Assembly (NCBI GenBank): GCA_964567125.1
Contig: CAZMLC010000001.1
Span: 62,001-126,000, forward strand
Direction of reading: 5' to 3'
Length of the DNA: 64,000 nt
From: CAZMLC01 sp964567125
GTDB taxonomy: Bacteria > Verrucomicrobiota > Kiritimatiellia > RFP12 > UBA1067
The notes under the pieces were generated by a model that had not been told where the DNA came from, searched no databases, and saw only the letters and a program-made list of their open reading frames with translations. This document shows, piece by piece, positions 16,785 through 25,035 of this stretch. Every line of letters starts with the position of its first letter. Within the stretch, counting starts at the first letter, position 1. Position numbers and translations under genes: made by a program.

Positions 16785-18038
16785 TTAGCGGATCTGCCCG
16801 TTGCCCGTAACGACGTACTTATAGGTCGTCAACTCTTCAAGCCCCATCGGTCCACGCGCATGCAGCTTGTCCGTGCTGATCCCCATCTCTGCGCCCATGC
16901 CGAACTCGCCGCCATCGGTAAACCGCGTGGAGGCATTGACATACACCGCGGAGGAATCGACCTCCTTTAAGAACTTTTTCGCTGCGCGTCCATCTTCGGT
17001 TACAATCGCATCCGAATGGTGCGAACCGTAGGTGTTGATGTGCGCAATCGCGGCCTTAACATCTTTGACGATCCTGACGGAGAGATCGAGCGTCTGATAT
17101 TCCGTATTCCACGAGGCATCTGTTGCAGGAACAGCCGTCGCAAGGCGTCGGCACGTTGCAGCGCAACCATGCAGCGTCACACCGCAGCGCTGTGCGAACG
17201 CCGCGATTTTCGGCAAGAAGACATCCGCGATTGTCTCGTGGACCAGCAAACACTCCATGGCATTACAGACGCTCGGACGCTGACACTTTGCGTTTTCGAT
17301 GATCGCCAAAGCCTGATCCTGCTTTGCGCTCGCATCCACAAAGACATGGCAGACGCCCTTGTAGTGTTTCAGGACGGGGACGCGCGCATGTTCAACGACC
17401 GCGCGAATCAAGGATTCTCCGCCGCGCGGGATCACGACATCCAGACGATCATCCATCTGCACGAGCTCGCGGACCGCTTCACGATCCGTAGTCTCAATCA
17501 ATTGCACGGCGTGCTTGGGCAATCCCGCACGTTCACCACCCTGCTGGAGCGCCTGAACAATGGCGAGATTGGAGTGAATCGCCTCTTTACCGCCGCGCAA
17601 GATGACGGCATTAGCCGTCTTGATGCAGAGCACAGCGGCGTCGGCCGTCACATTCGGACGCGATTCGTAGATAATGCCGACAACACCGAGCGGAACGCGC
17701 TTTTTCTCAATCACAAGTCCGTTCGGACGCACGCGCTTCCAAATTTTTTTGCCGACAGGATCAGGCAACGCCGCGACTTCGCGGATTCCCTTGATCATGC
17801 CGTCGATGCGTGCCGGCGTCAACGTCAACCGATCGATCATCGCCACAGCCATCCCGGAGGCTTTTGCCGCCGCAATATCCTTTTCGTTCGCATCTGCAAT
17901 CGCGGCGCGCTGTTCATCCAAAGCCAGCGCCATGCTCTCCAAAATGGCATTCTTTTTCCGCGTTGAACAGGTCACCAAACGCCGCGACGCAGCCAAAGCC
18001 CGGTCGCCCATCTTTCGAATTGTGTCATGCAAAGTCAT
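16785..18038 (-). CDS. proA: Glutamate-5-semialdehyde dehydrogenase (gamma-glutamyl phosphate reductase)
   Basis: Second step of proline synthesis: reduces gamma-glutamyl phosphate to the semialdehyde with NADPH. The 417-residue protein starts MTLHDTIRKMGDRALAASR. It has VPLGVVGIIYESRPNVT and KTANAVILRGGKEA, the catalytic cysteine region QRPSVCNAMECLLV, and the C-terminal FTDGGEFGMGAEMGISTDK followed by ARGPMGLEELTTYKY. AAGG lies six bases before ATG 18038, which decides the start. proB is not in the window. It has its own likely promoter and a terminator-like hairpin upstream. Confidence 0.96.
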   Translation of the reverse strand: MTLHDTIRKMGDRALAASRRLVTCSTRKKNAILESMALALDEQRAAIADANEKDIAAAKASGMAVAMIDRLTLTPARIDGMIKGIREVAALPDPVGKKIWKRVRPNGLVIEKKRVPLGVVGIIYESRPNVTADAAVLCIKTANAVILRGGKEAIHSNLAIVQALQQGGERAGLPKHAVQLIETTDREAVRELVQMDDRLDVVIPRGGESLIRAVVEHARVPVLKHYKGVCHVFVDASAKQDQALAIIENAKCQRPSVCNAMECLLVHETIADVFLPKIAAFAQRCGVTLHGCAATCRRLATAVPATDASWNTEYQTLDLSVRIVKDVKAAIAHINTYGSHHSDAIVTEDGRAAKKFLKEVDSSAVYVNASTRFTDGGEFGMGAEMGISTDKLHARGPMGLEELTTYKYVVTGNGQIR

Positions 18039-18060
18039 AAAGCACCTTAATCTGCTGTTC

Positions 18061-18089
18061 AGTATAGCGAAAACACGGATGAAAGTCCA
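18061..18089 (-). promoter_or_regulatory. Possible proA promoter
   Basis: Minus strand TGGACT (18084-18089), 17-base spacer, TATACT (18061-18066), 22 bases before the proA start. The -10 box is good and the -35 weak. Confidence 0.4.
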
Positions 18090-18144
18090 CCCGGCGATCG
18101 CCATATCCGGGATTCCCGCGGTCAGCCGTTCTGACGCTCAAAAC

Positions 18145-18183
18145 AAAACCGCGATTGCGCGCATTCGGCACAACCGCGGTTTT
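18145..18183 (-). terminator. Terminator of the Gfo/Idh-DUF1080 operon
   Basis: A perfect 9-base outer stem (AAAACCGCG at 18145-18153 with its complement at 18175-18183) encloses a 21-base loop that can pair further. On the minus strand it is followed by GTTTTG. It lies 17 bases after the DUF1080 stop and separates that operon from proA. Confidence 0.6.
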
Positions 18184-18200
18184 ATCTATGCTGCAGTCCG

Positions 18201-19202
18201 TTACTTCACAATCGGCGTCAAGACCATGTTCCGATAACTGACATCCGTGTGATCGCCCTGCAAGTAGATCGGTCCGGCGACGAACTCATCCGAGGTCAAG
18301 GCACCGCCTGTGCAGCCCAAGGCCGGCTGATTGTCAATGATCTTCTTGCCGTTCAGAATCACGGTGACATGACGGTCGCACAGCGTAATGTCCACGGTTT
18401 GCCACTCGCCAGCCGGCTTTTCAGCCGCGACGGAAGGGACGATGCGGCTATAGAGCGCACCCATGTTGTGTGAATCCAGCGGTTTGCCATAGCTATCGAG
18501 CATCTGAATCTCATAGATGCCACGCAGATAGATACCGCTGTTTCCGTTCTTGGACATGTTCACTTCGGCCTTGAGGTTGAAATCCTCAAAGGTCTTTTCC
18601 GTGCGCAGATTGGTGCCATTGTGATGACCGCCATCGGGTTTCACCACGCGATTAATCAGGCAACCATCCTTGATGCTCCAGCCGTTGTACGCCTTGGGAT
18701 TCATCGCCACCCAGCCCGTGAGGTCCTTGCCGTTCAGCAACGGAATCGGCGCGCCGAATTTCACCTTTGCCAGGTCCGGTTTCGACGGCATGTCTGGAAT
18801 CCGCTTACCGGTGAAGGTAGCCTTACCGACCTCCTTACCATCCTGATCAACCGTCCGTGTGGTCAGCGCCAACTTACACCCATCCACCTTGGCGGTGATC
18901 GTCTCCGTACGTGTCACTTCCTTGCCATCCTTTTTGGATTTGTGGATCCGTGTTACGTTGAGAGCACCCCCTTCAAACGTGGTGTTCGCGGTCGGCATCA
19001 CGCTACCGCCGCCCCACAGGATGGAGCTGTTCAATCCAACCCCGGCCTTTTCTTCAACGCCGAGCCATCCGGCACCGCCGCCAGGCAACGTCAGTGCCCA
19101 ACGGCCCACATAATCCTTAGCCCCTTGTGCAAACGAGGAACTTGCAAACACGAGCGTTGCGACAACGCTGCCGCAGCCCACCATCCATGCTGATCTTTTC
19201 AT
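18201..19202 (-). CDS. Exported DUF1080 protein with extra N-terminal beta domain (paralogue)
   Basis: A 333-residue secreted protein: signal peptide MKRSAWMVGCGSVVATLVFA, an N-terminal domain starting YVGRWALTLPGGGAGWLGV (about residues 30-130), then DUF1080 from IPLLNGKDLTGW (about residue 153) to the end. Segments GNSGIYLRGIYEIQMLDSYG and RHVTVILNGKKIIDNQP match the paralogue at 14600-15595 closely. It is co-transcribed with a Gfo/Idh oxidoreductase 27 bases upstream, the pairing expected for oxidation followed by 3-keto-glycoside cleavage. AAAGGA precedes ATG 19202. Substrate unknown. Confidence 0.85.
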   Translation of the reverse strand: MKRSAWMVGCGSVVATLVFASSSFAQGAKDYVGRWALTLPGGGAGWLGVEEKAGVGLNSSILWGGGSVMPTANTTFEGGALNVTRIHKSKKDGKEVTRTETITAKVDGCKLALTTRTVDQDGKEVGKATFTGKRIPDMPSKPDLAKVKFGAPIPLLNGKDLTGWVAMNPKAYNGWSIKDGCLINRVVKPDGGHHNGTNLRTEKTFEDFNLKAEVNMSKNGNSGIYLRGIYEIQMLDSYGKPLDSHNMGALYSRIVPSVAAEKPAGEWQTVDITLCDRHVTVILNGKKIIDNQPALGCTGGALTSDEFVAGPIYLQGDHTDVSYRNMVLTPIVK

Positions 19203-19229
19203 TCGACACTATCCTTTCTTCGTCGTTCT

Positions 19230-20600
19230 TTAGATTGTCCATCCGTCGCGGATGTACGGTTTAAGCAACGCATTGGCTGCGTCGCTGTTGGTGAAAACGC
19301 CTTTTTTCGCATCCCATTTCAATTCGCCCGCAATGCGCTGCGAGATACACCCGAGCAGGACCAGTTCAGTCAACGGCACGGAATGGTCATAATCCGAGAA
19401 GGGACGTCCGCCACCGCGGATCGCCTCAGCGAACTCCCAGTGATGGTTCTTGACGCGCGGCAGCGTGATCGGCAGATCCTTGGTCGCAGCATGCTGCGCA
19501 ATGCCGCGGAAACGTTCGTCGCTTTTCAGCGAAATCGCACCGTTCACATACATGCCTTCCTCGCCGATAATGATGACGCCGCCCACGCTCTGTCCGAAGC
19601 TCTTGGTGATTTTCGCGGGCAACACGCCAGCTTCGGGCGTGGTCTTGCCATCGTACCAGTAAATCGTGATCGGCTTCTTTTGCAGGGCACTGACCGCAAC
19701 GACCTTCACCGTCGTAGCCGCAGGATAGGTCTCGCTGAATTTCTCCGTGGTCTTCACCGTCTCGACACTCAGGACCTCGCGCAGCTCCAAACCGCGGAAG
19801 AAAAAGCTCATGGAATGGCAGGCGATATCGCCCATCGCGCCGGTACCGAAATCGAACCAGCCGCGCCATTTGAAGGTGTGATACACGCCATTCTTGAAGG
19901 GACGCATCGGCGCCGTACCAATAAAGAGATCCCACTTCACCTGCTCGGGAATCGGATCTGAACCTTCAGGACGATTGAGTCCCTGCGGCCAAATCGGGCG
20001 ATCGGTGGTCACATGAATCTCTGTAATATCACCCAGCACGCGCGACTTCAAAACTTCAATATTGCGACGCTGCTGATCCGTGCCGTTACCATTGTTTCCC
20101 ATCTGGGTAATCACGCCGCAGCTCTTGGCCACCTCGGCGAAACGACGGCATTCCCAAACCGTACGCACCAAGGGTTTCTCGACATAAACGTGGCACCCCT
20201 GCTGCATGGCAGCAAACGCGCACGGCGCATGCATGTGATCCGGCGTCGAGATCACGACTGCATCCAGATCCTTTTCGTTCGCCAGCAACTCGCGATAATC
20301 GCGATACGTGCGCGGACGTTCGCCGCGTTTGGCTTTAATATGATTGGCGGTGTGTTCCAACGGACGCGCGTCAATATCGCAAATCGCAACGGCATTTTCC
20401 GCCAGCTCGTTGAAGAACTCATTGAAGTTTGCGCCACCACGGCCACCCACGCCAATAAAGGCCATGTTCAGCTTTTCCCCTGGCTTACGGAAGCGAGGTG
20501 CACAGACCTGCTTGATCCCCGATGCGGTACATCCGCTCGCAGCGGCCAGACTGGCGGCCGCGCCTAATTCCAAAAACCCCCGACGTGTGACATGTCTCAT
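19230..20600 (-). CDS. Exported Gfo/Idh/MocA-family oxidoreductase, Tat/lipoprotein-type leader
   Basis: A 456-residue sugar oxidoreductase-family protein. The leader MRHVTRRGFLELGAAASLAA has a twin-arginine pattern and is followed by AASGC, a possible lipobox, so it may be a Tat-exported lipoprotein. The Rossmann loop MAFIGVGGRGGANFNE is canonical. The catalytic EKP lies in YVEKPLVRTVWECRRFAEV, and MGDIACHSMSFFFRGL is the metal/substrate-type segment of secreted members. First gene of a two-gene unit with a DUF1080 protein. A strong promoter lies 33 bases upstream. Oxidation of C3 of a periplasmic sugar is inferred. Confidence 0.87.
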   Translation of the reverse strand: MRHVTRRGFLELGAAASLAAASGCTASGIKQVCAPRFRKPGEKLNMAFIGVGGRGGANFNEFFNELAENAVAICDIDARPLEHTANHIKAKRGERPRTYRDYRELLANEKDLDAVVISTPDHMHAPCAFAAMQQGCHVYVEKPLVRTVWECRRFAEVAKSCGVITQMGNNGNGTDQQRRNIEVLKSRVLGDITEIHVTTDRPIWPQGLNRPEGSDPIPEQVKWDLFIGTAPMRPFKNGVYHTFKWRGWFDFGTGAMGDIACHSMSFFFRGLELREVLSVETVKTTEKFSETYPAATTVKVVAVSALQKKPITIYWYDGKTTPEAGVLPAKITKSFGQSVGGVIIIGEEGMYVNGAISLKSDERFRGIAQHAATKDLPITLPRVKNHHWEFAEAIRGGGRPFSDYDHSVPLTELVLLGCISQRIAGELKWDAKKGVFTNSDAANALLKPYIRDGWTI

Positions 20601-20633
20601 GATCTCATCCCCTTTTATAATCTTAATGTGGTG

Positions 20634-20662
20634 ATCATAGCAGAGCGTCGTGCGAAGCGCAA
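20634..20662 (-). promoter_or_regulatory. Promoter of the Gfo/Idh-DUF1080 operon
   Basis: Minus strand TTGCGC (20657-20662), exactly 17-base spacer, TATGAT (20634-20639); 33 bases before the start. Confidence 0.6.
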
Positions 20663-20738
20663 ATTCAAATTCGCGGTAAAGTCACGCCGCATGCAGAGCC
20701 GCAAGCGCCACGTAACCCAATAAAATCCCATTACTCGC

Positions 20739-20768
20739 TTGCCCATTCCCCCTCATTTCGTCTATAAT
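20739..20768 (+). promoter_or_regulatory. Promoter of purA and probably the purA-rseP run
   Basis: TTGCCC (20739-20744), an 18-base spacer and a perfect TATAAT (20763-20768). This gives a leader of about 50 bases before purA. Confidence 0.65.
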
Positions 20769-20825
20769 AAAGTACTTCATGCGCAAGTTGTTTGCGGTTA
20801 CTGAAGAGAAAGGTCTGACGAAGTT

Positions 20826-22106
20826 ATGCCAAATACTATTTTAGTCGGTGCTCAATGGGGAGATGAGGGTAAAGGAAAGGTCATTGACGTGTTGACCGCG
20901 CAAGCGGACGTGATTGTCCGTTATCAGGGCGGCAGCAATGCTGGACATACTGTCATTGCGGAAGGCAAGAAATATGTTTTGCACCTGATTCCATCCGGAA
21001 TCCTGCACCCGGGCAAGCAGTGCATCATCGGCAACGGCGTTGTCATGGATCCGTTTGATCTGATCAAGGAAATTGAAATGCTGGCCAGCTACAATATCAC
21101 GCCGGATGGCCGTTTCTTCATCAGCGACCGTACGCATATGGTCATGCAGTGGCACCGGGCTCTCGACAAGGCGGATGAAGCCCGCCGCTCGAACGACAAG
21201 AAGATCGGCACGACCGGTCGCGGAATCGGGCCTGCATACGGCGCCAAGATGGGACGCACGGGATTCCGTACGGGCGACATGCTCAGCCCTCATTTTCTCG
21301 ATCGTGTGCGCGAAGAAGTTGCCGCCGCAAACGCCACCTTGACCGCATGGGGCGCTGACACGCTCGATGTGGAAGCCTGTGTCACCGCGTATCGCGCGGC
21401 TGCGGAAACCTTAAGCCCGTTCATCACCGATTCGGTTGTGTTCCTCTCCAAGGCCTGCGCAGCAAACAAGAGTATCCTGCTCGAGGGTGCCCAGGGAACC
21501 ATGCTCGATATCGATTTTGGAACCTATCCGTTTGTGACATCGTCAAACCCGACAGCGGGCGGCGCGTGCACAGGATCAGGCCTTTCGCCGCGCAAGATTG
21601 ACCGCGTTGTCGGCGTGATCAAATGTTATACCACGCGCGTGGGTGCAGGCCCCTTCCCCACGGAACTCTTTGATGCCACCGGTGAACACCTCCGTCAAAA
21701 AGGCGGCGAATTCGGCGCAACAACAGGTCGTCCGCGCCGTTGCGGCTGGTTTGACGCCGTCGTTGGCCGTTACGCCGCGCAAGTCAACGGCGTCGATTTC
21801 TGGGCCATGACCAAACTCGATGTGCTCGACGAGCTGCCGGTGATTAAAATCTGCACGGCCTACCGCCGCGATGATGGCCATCTGTATGAGACGTTCCCCT
21901 CCGACGCCAGCGTCCTGGAGCGTTGCACGCCTGTCTATGAAGAGATGCCGGGCTGGCAGAGCAAGACCAGCGACATCACACGTTACGAGGATCTCCCGCA
22001 GGCGGCGCGGAACTATGTCGAGCGGCTCGTAGAACTGATTGGAGGAAAACTGGGTATCCTCTCCGTGGGCCCGGCGCGTGAAACAACCCTGCGGATTGCG
22101 CTCTAA
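20826..22106 (+). CDS. purA: Adenylosuccinate synthetase
   Basis: Joins IMP and aspartate using GTP, the first committed step to AMP; cytoplasmic. Full length at 426 residues. The P-loop-like GDEGKGK is at residues 12-18 with catalytic Asp13, and GGSNAGHT carries the second catalytic His. GTTGRGIGPAYGAKMGR and GAQGTMLDIDFGTYPFVTSSN follow, as in all PurA. It heads a plus-strand run (purA-uppS-cdsA-dxr-rseP). The Shine-Dalgarno is weak (AAGG about 12 bases upstream). Confidence 0.97.
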   Translation: MPNTILVGAQWGDEGKGKVIDVLTAQADVIVRYQGGSNAGHTVIAEGKKYVLHLIPSGILHPGKQCIIGNGVVMDPFDLIKEIEMLASYNITPDGRFFISDRTHMVMQWHRALDKADEARRSNDKKIGTTGRGIGPAYGAKMGRTGFRTGDMLSPHFLDRVREEVAAANATLTAWGADTLDVEACVTAYRAAAETLSPFITDSVVFLSKACAANKSILLEGAQGTMLDIDFGTYPFVTSSNPTAGGACTGSGLSPRKIDRVVGVIKCYTTRVGAGPFPTELFDATGEHLRQKGGEFGATTGRPRRCGWFDAVVGRYAAQVNGVDFWAMTKLDVLDELPVIKICTAYRRDDGHLYETFPSDASVLERCTPVYEEMPGWQSKTSDITRYEDLPQAARNYVERLVELIGGKLGILSVGPARETTLRIAL

Positions 22107-22170
22107 TCCCCGCAACACGCTGCGCGCGGGGATCCAACCAACCTCCGCGTCTTGCATGTGCACGGCGACC

Positions 22171-22896
22171 ATGACACCCCAAGCGAACATAACACGGCCT
22201 CAACACATTGCCATCATCATGGATGGCAATGGACGCTGGGCACAACAACACGGCAAACCGCGTCTCGCCGGCCATGAAGCCGGCGCAGAGACGGTGCGCC
22301 GTGTCGTGCGCTTATGCCATGATGCGCGGATACGTTACCTTACCCTGTACGCATTCAGCACGGAAAACTGGAAGCGTCCGAGTACGGAAGTCGCAGGGTT
22401 GATGCACCTGCTACAGCTGTTTTTACAAAACGAAAAGCAGGCCTTGCTGCAACAGCGCGTCCGCCTGCGCGTGATCGGTCAACGCACCGATTTACCGTCC
22501 GAGGTCCAAGCCGCGATTGCCGACATTGAAGCCGCAACCCAGCACTTCGACAACCACCTGATTCTTGCGCTGAGCTACAGCGGACGCAGCGAGTTAACGC
22601 GCGCCATGCGCAAAGTCGCGCAGGCTGTTCAGCGTGGCGAGATCACGCCCGATGCACTGACCGAAGAGACCATCACTGCCGCGCTCGACACCGCAGGGAT
22701 ACCTGATCCGGACCTCATCATCCGCACCAGCGGCGAATTCCGCATCAGCAACTTCCTGCTCTGGCAGTGCGCCTACAGTGAGTTTTATATTACGCAAACC
22801 TGTTGGCCCGATTTTCGCGAGCAGGATTTTAACGACGCATTAGCCTCCTTTGCCGCACGCGAACGGAGATATGGCGGAATTATTACGACAAAATAA
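22171..22896 (+). CDS. uppS: Undecaprenyl diphosphate synthase (cis-prenyltransferase)
   Basis: Builds the C55 undecaprenyl carrier needed for peptidoglycan and O-antigen synthesis. The 241-residue reading has HIAIIMDGNGRWA near the N-terminus (catalytic Asp), YAFSTENWKRP, and RTSGEFRISNFLLWQ with YSEFYITQTCWPDF at the C-terminus, all classical UppS motifs. The start is uncertain: ATG 22171 is chosen by family length and ATG 22156 is equally possible. The in-frame extension upstream to 22039 overlaps purA and does not look like protein. Neither start has a good Shine-Dalgarno. Confidence 0.94.
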   Translation: MTPQANITRPQHIAIIMDGNGRWAQQHGKPRLAGHEAGAETVRRVVRLCHDARIRYLTLYAFSTENWKRPSTEVAGLMHLLQLFLQNEKQALLQQRVRLRVIGQRTDLPSEVQAAIADIEAATQHFDNHLILALSYSGRSELTRAMRKVAQAVQRGEITPDALTEETITAALDTAGIPDPDLIIRTSGEFRISNFLLWQCAYSEFYITQTCWPDFREQDFNDALASFAARERRYGGIITTK

Positions 22897-22910
22897 GGAC
22901 CGGACCCAAC

Positions 22911-23807
22911 ATGAAAAAACGCATTATCGCAGGATTACTTGTCGCAACAGGATGGCTCTCTGCGCTTTACTTCATGCCGGGTTGGTTTCTTGTCGTTGTC
23001 CTTGCCGCGGTCTTCGCGCTCTGCCATTACGAGTTTTACTCCATGATGGCAAAGGCCGGCTTTGAGCTCAGCCGCTGGTACGGCCTTGCGGTTGGCCTGA
23101 TCTGGATCGGCATGACGTACATCCTCCCTGTTGATCTGCTCAACAGCCATCCGGAAATGAGCTATATCACGGGATGCACCCTCACCTTGCTCGTTATTTT
23201 CGGATTCATGATCCGGGCGCTCTTTGATCCGCGACTCACCAATCCCGTGAACTATGTGGCGTTGTCGCTCCTCTCATTCTTTTATATTCCGTTCATGTTA
23301 AGTTATTTTGTGCGGATCGCCCAATGGGGCGCACATAACGTTTGCACGCTCAGCGCACCCAGCGTGGGCATCTATATGGCCTTTTTTATTGCACTCGTGG
23401 TCAAGATGGGCGATGTCGGCGCCTACGGGTTCGGTATGACGCTGGGGAAGCATAAAATGTTTCCGCGCATCTCCCCCAACAAATCCTGGGAAGGTCTTTT
23501 GGGCGGTTTCCTGGTCTCGATCCTCGCCTGCTATCTGGGCATTGCAATCGCGCGTCACTGGTCGATCGGCGGACCGCTCGCCCTGCTGAATGGCCAACAT
23601 GCCATTGCGCTGGGGATCCTGCTGAATTCCGTCGGGGTGCTTGGCGATCTCGTTGAATCCATGTTTAAGCGCGTGGCGAAGATCAAGGACTCCGCCGGAC
23701 TGCTTCCTGGTCTCGGGGGCATCCTCGATATGTTTGACAGCCTCATGTTCGCGCCCCCCGTTCTCTATTATTACCTTAAAATTGTTATTGGGCCCGTTGC
23801 ATCATGA
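22911..23807 (+). CDS. cdsA: Phosphatidate cytidylyltransferase
   Basis: Makes CDP-diacylglycerol from phosphatidic acid and CTP in the inner membrane, the branch point for phospholipid synthesis. 298 residues with about seven or eight hydrophobic segments. The C-terminal family signature is present as FKRVAKIKDSAGLLPGLGGI followed by LDMFDS. The usual His in LPGHGG is Leu here and the usual Arg in LDRxDS is Met, small deviations seen within a CdsA signature that is otherwise intact. SPNKSWEGLLGG is the other conserved block. It overlaps dxr by four bases. Confidence 0.93.
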   Translation: MKKRIIAGLLVATGWLSALYFMPGWFLVVVLAAVFALCHYEFYSMMAKAGFELSRWYGLAVGLIWIGMTYILPVDLLNSHPEMSYITGCTLTLLVIFGFMIRALFDPRLTNPVNYVALSLLSFFYIPFMLSYFVRIAQWGAHNVCTLSAPSVGIYMAFFIALVVKMGDVGAYGFGMTLGKHKMFPRISPNKSWEGLLGGFLVSILACYLGIAIARHWSIGGPLALLNGQHAIALGILLNSVGVLGDLVESMFKRVAKIKDSAGLLPGLGGILDMFDSLMFAPPVLYYYLKIVIGPVAS

Positions 23808-25012
23808 AGTCGCTTGTCATTCTGGGCAGTACGGGATCGATTGGCACGAGCACGCTGAAAATCGTCGAGGCGTTTCCTGCTGCATTTCGGATTGCGGGTT
23901 TGGCCGCACGCTCACATGCGGATGCCCTACTCGAACAGGCCATCCGCTTCAAGGTGCCGATCATTGCGCTTGAGCAGCGCAATCCAACGCCCGCATTCCA
24001 GGCGCGCGCGCAGGCGCATCAGATCCAGGTGGTCTACGGTCCAGACGCGATTGCCGCGTTGGCGGCACTGCCTGAAGCGGATCTCGTTGTCTGCGCCATG
24101 GTCGGGTTATCCGGCCTCAAGCCTGTCCTTTCTGCGATGCATGCCGGACACGATGTCGCGCTGGCGACAAAGGAAGTCCTCGTCTCGGCCGGCGAGCTGG
24201 TCATGCGCGAGCGCATGACCAGCAACGTCCGCATGCTGCCGGTCGATAGCGAGCACAGCGCCATTTTCCAATGCCTGCAATCATCGATCGCACAGGCAGC
24301 CTGCGTGCGCACCACGTCGACACACGGAACTGCGGCGGAAGATGACATTCAGCGCCTCGTGCTGACCGCGTCAGGCGGGCCTTTCGCGCGCCACCCGGAC
24401 ATCGACCTCACGACCGTGACCCCGCAGCAAGCGCTGAACCATCCCAAATGGAACATGGGACCGAAAGTGACGATTGACTCCGCAACCATGATGAACAAAG
24501 GCTTTGAAATCATGGAAGCACGCTGGCTATTCAATGTCCCGCTCTCAAAAATCGATATCGTCGTGCACCCGGAAAGCATTGTTCACTCACTGGTCACCTA
24601 TCGGGATGGCGCATCGGTCGCGCAACTTTCACAGCCGGACATGCGCTTTGCCATCCAATATGCGCTGACCTATCCGCAGCGGCTTGCCGCAACCATGCCG
24701 ACGCTCGATCTGGCCCAACAGGGCGCATTGTCGTTTTTCGCGCCAGACCCCAAACGGTTCCCCTGCCTGACGTTGATTCGTCAGGCCGACGATGCTGGAG
24801 GTACCATGCCGGCAGTGGTCAATGCGGCGGATGAAATCGCGGTCGCGGCCTTTATCGCAGGCAAGCTGGACTTTCCGAAAATCTGGCAAATCATTGAGAC
24901 CGTCATGGCGTGCCATGCGGTGCAGCCCTGTACCTCGTTTGATGCCGTATTCGCAGCGGATCGCTGGGCACGGTGCAGGGCCGAAGAGGAAATACAAAAA
25001 TGCATGCGCTGA
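23804..25012 (+). CDS. dxr: 1-deoxy-D-xylulose 5-phosphate reductoisomerase
   Basis: Second enzyme of the MEP isoprenoid pathway, converting DXP to MEP with NADPH, which ultimately supplies UppS. 402 residues. The N-terminal NADPH site is ILGSTGSIGTSTLKIVE. The metal and substrate region is LPVDSEHSAIFQCLQ (Asp and Glu ligands), then GPKVTIDSATMMNKGFEIME. The start overlaps the cdsA stop (ATGA). Its standard neighbours cdsA and rseP confirm the assignment. Confidence 0.97.
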   Translation: MKSLVILGSTGSIGTSTLKIVEAFPAAFRIAGLAARSHADALLEQAIRFKVPIIALEQRNPTPAFQARAQAHQIQVVYGPDAIAALAALPEADLVVCAMVGLSGLKPVLSAMHAGHDVALATKEVLVSAGELVMRERMTSNVRMLPVDSEHSAIFQCLQSSIAQAACVRTTSTHGTAAEDDIQRLVLTASGGPFARHPDIDLTTVTPQQALNHPKWNMGPKVTIDSATMMNKGFEIMEARWLFNVPLSKIDIVVHPESIVHSLVTYRDGASVAQLSQPDMRFAIQYALTYPQRLAATMPTLDLAQQGALSFFAPDPKRFPCLTLIRQADDAGGTMPAVVNAADEIAVAAFIAGKLDFPKIWQIIETVMACHAVQPCTSFDAVFAADRWARCRAEEEIQKCMR

Positions 25013-25035
25013 TCGCATGCTGAAAGGACGCATAG

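Noticed and set aside
17016..17966. Long plus-strand reading opposite proA
   Set aside because: Shadow of a fully conserved proA; no motif or ribosome site.
22039..22170. Upstream extension of uppS overlapping purA
   Set aside because: Arginine- and cysteine-rich non-family sequence; the UppS fold begins after 22171.
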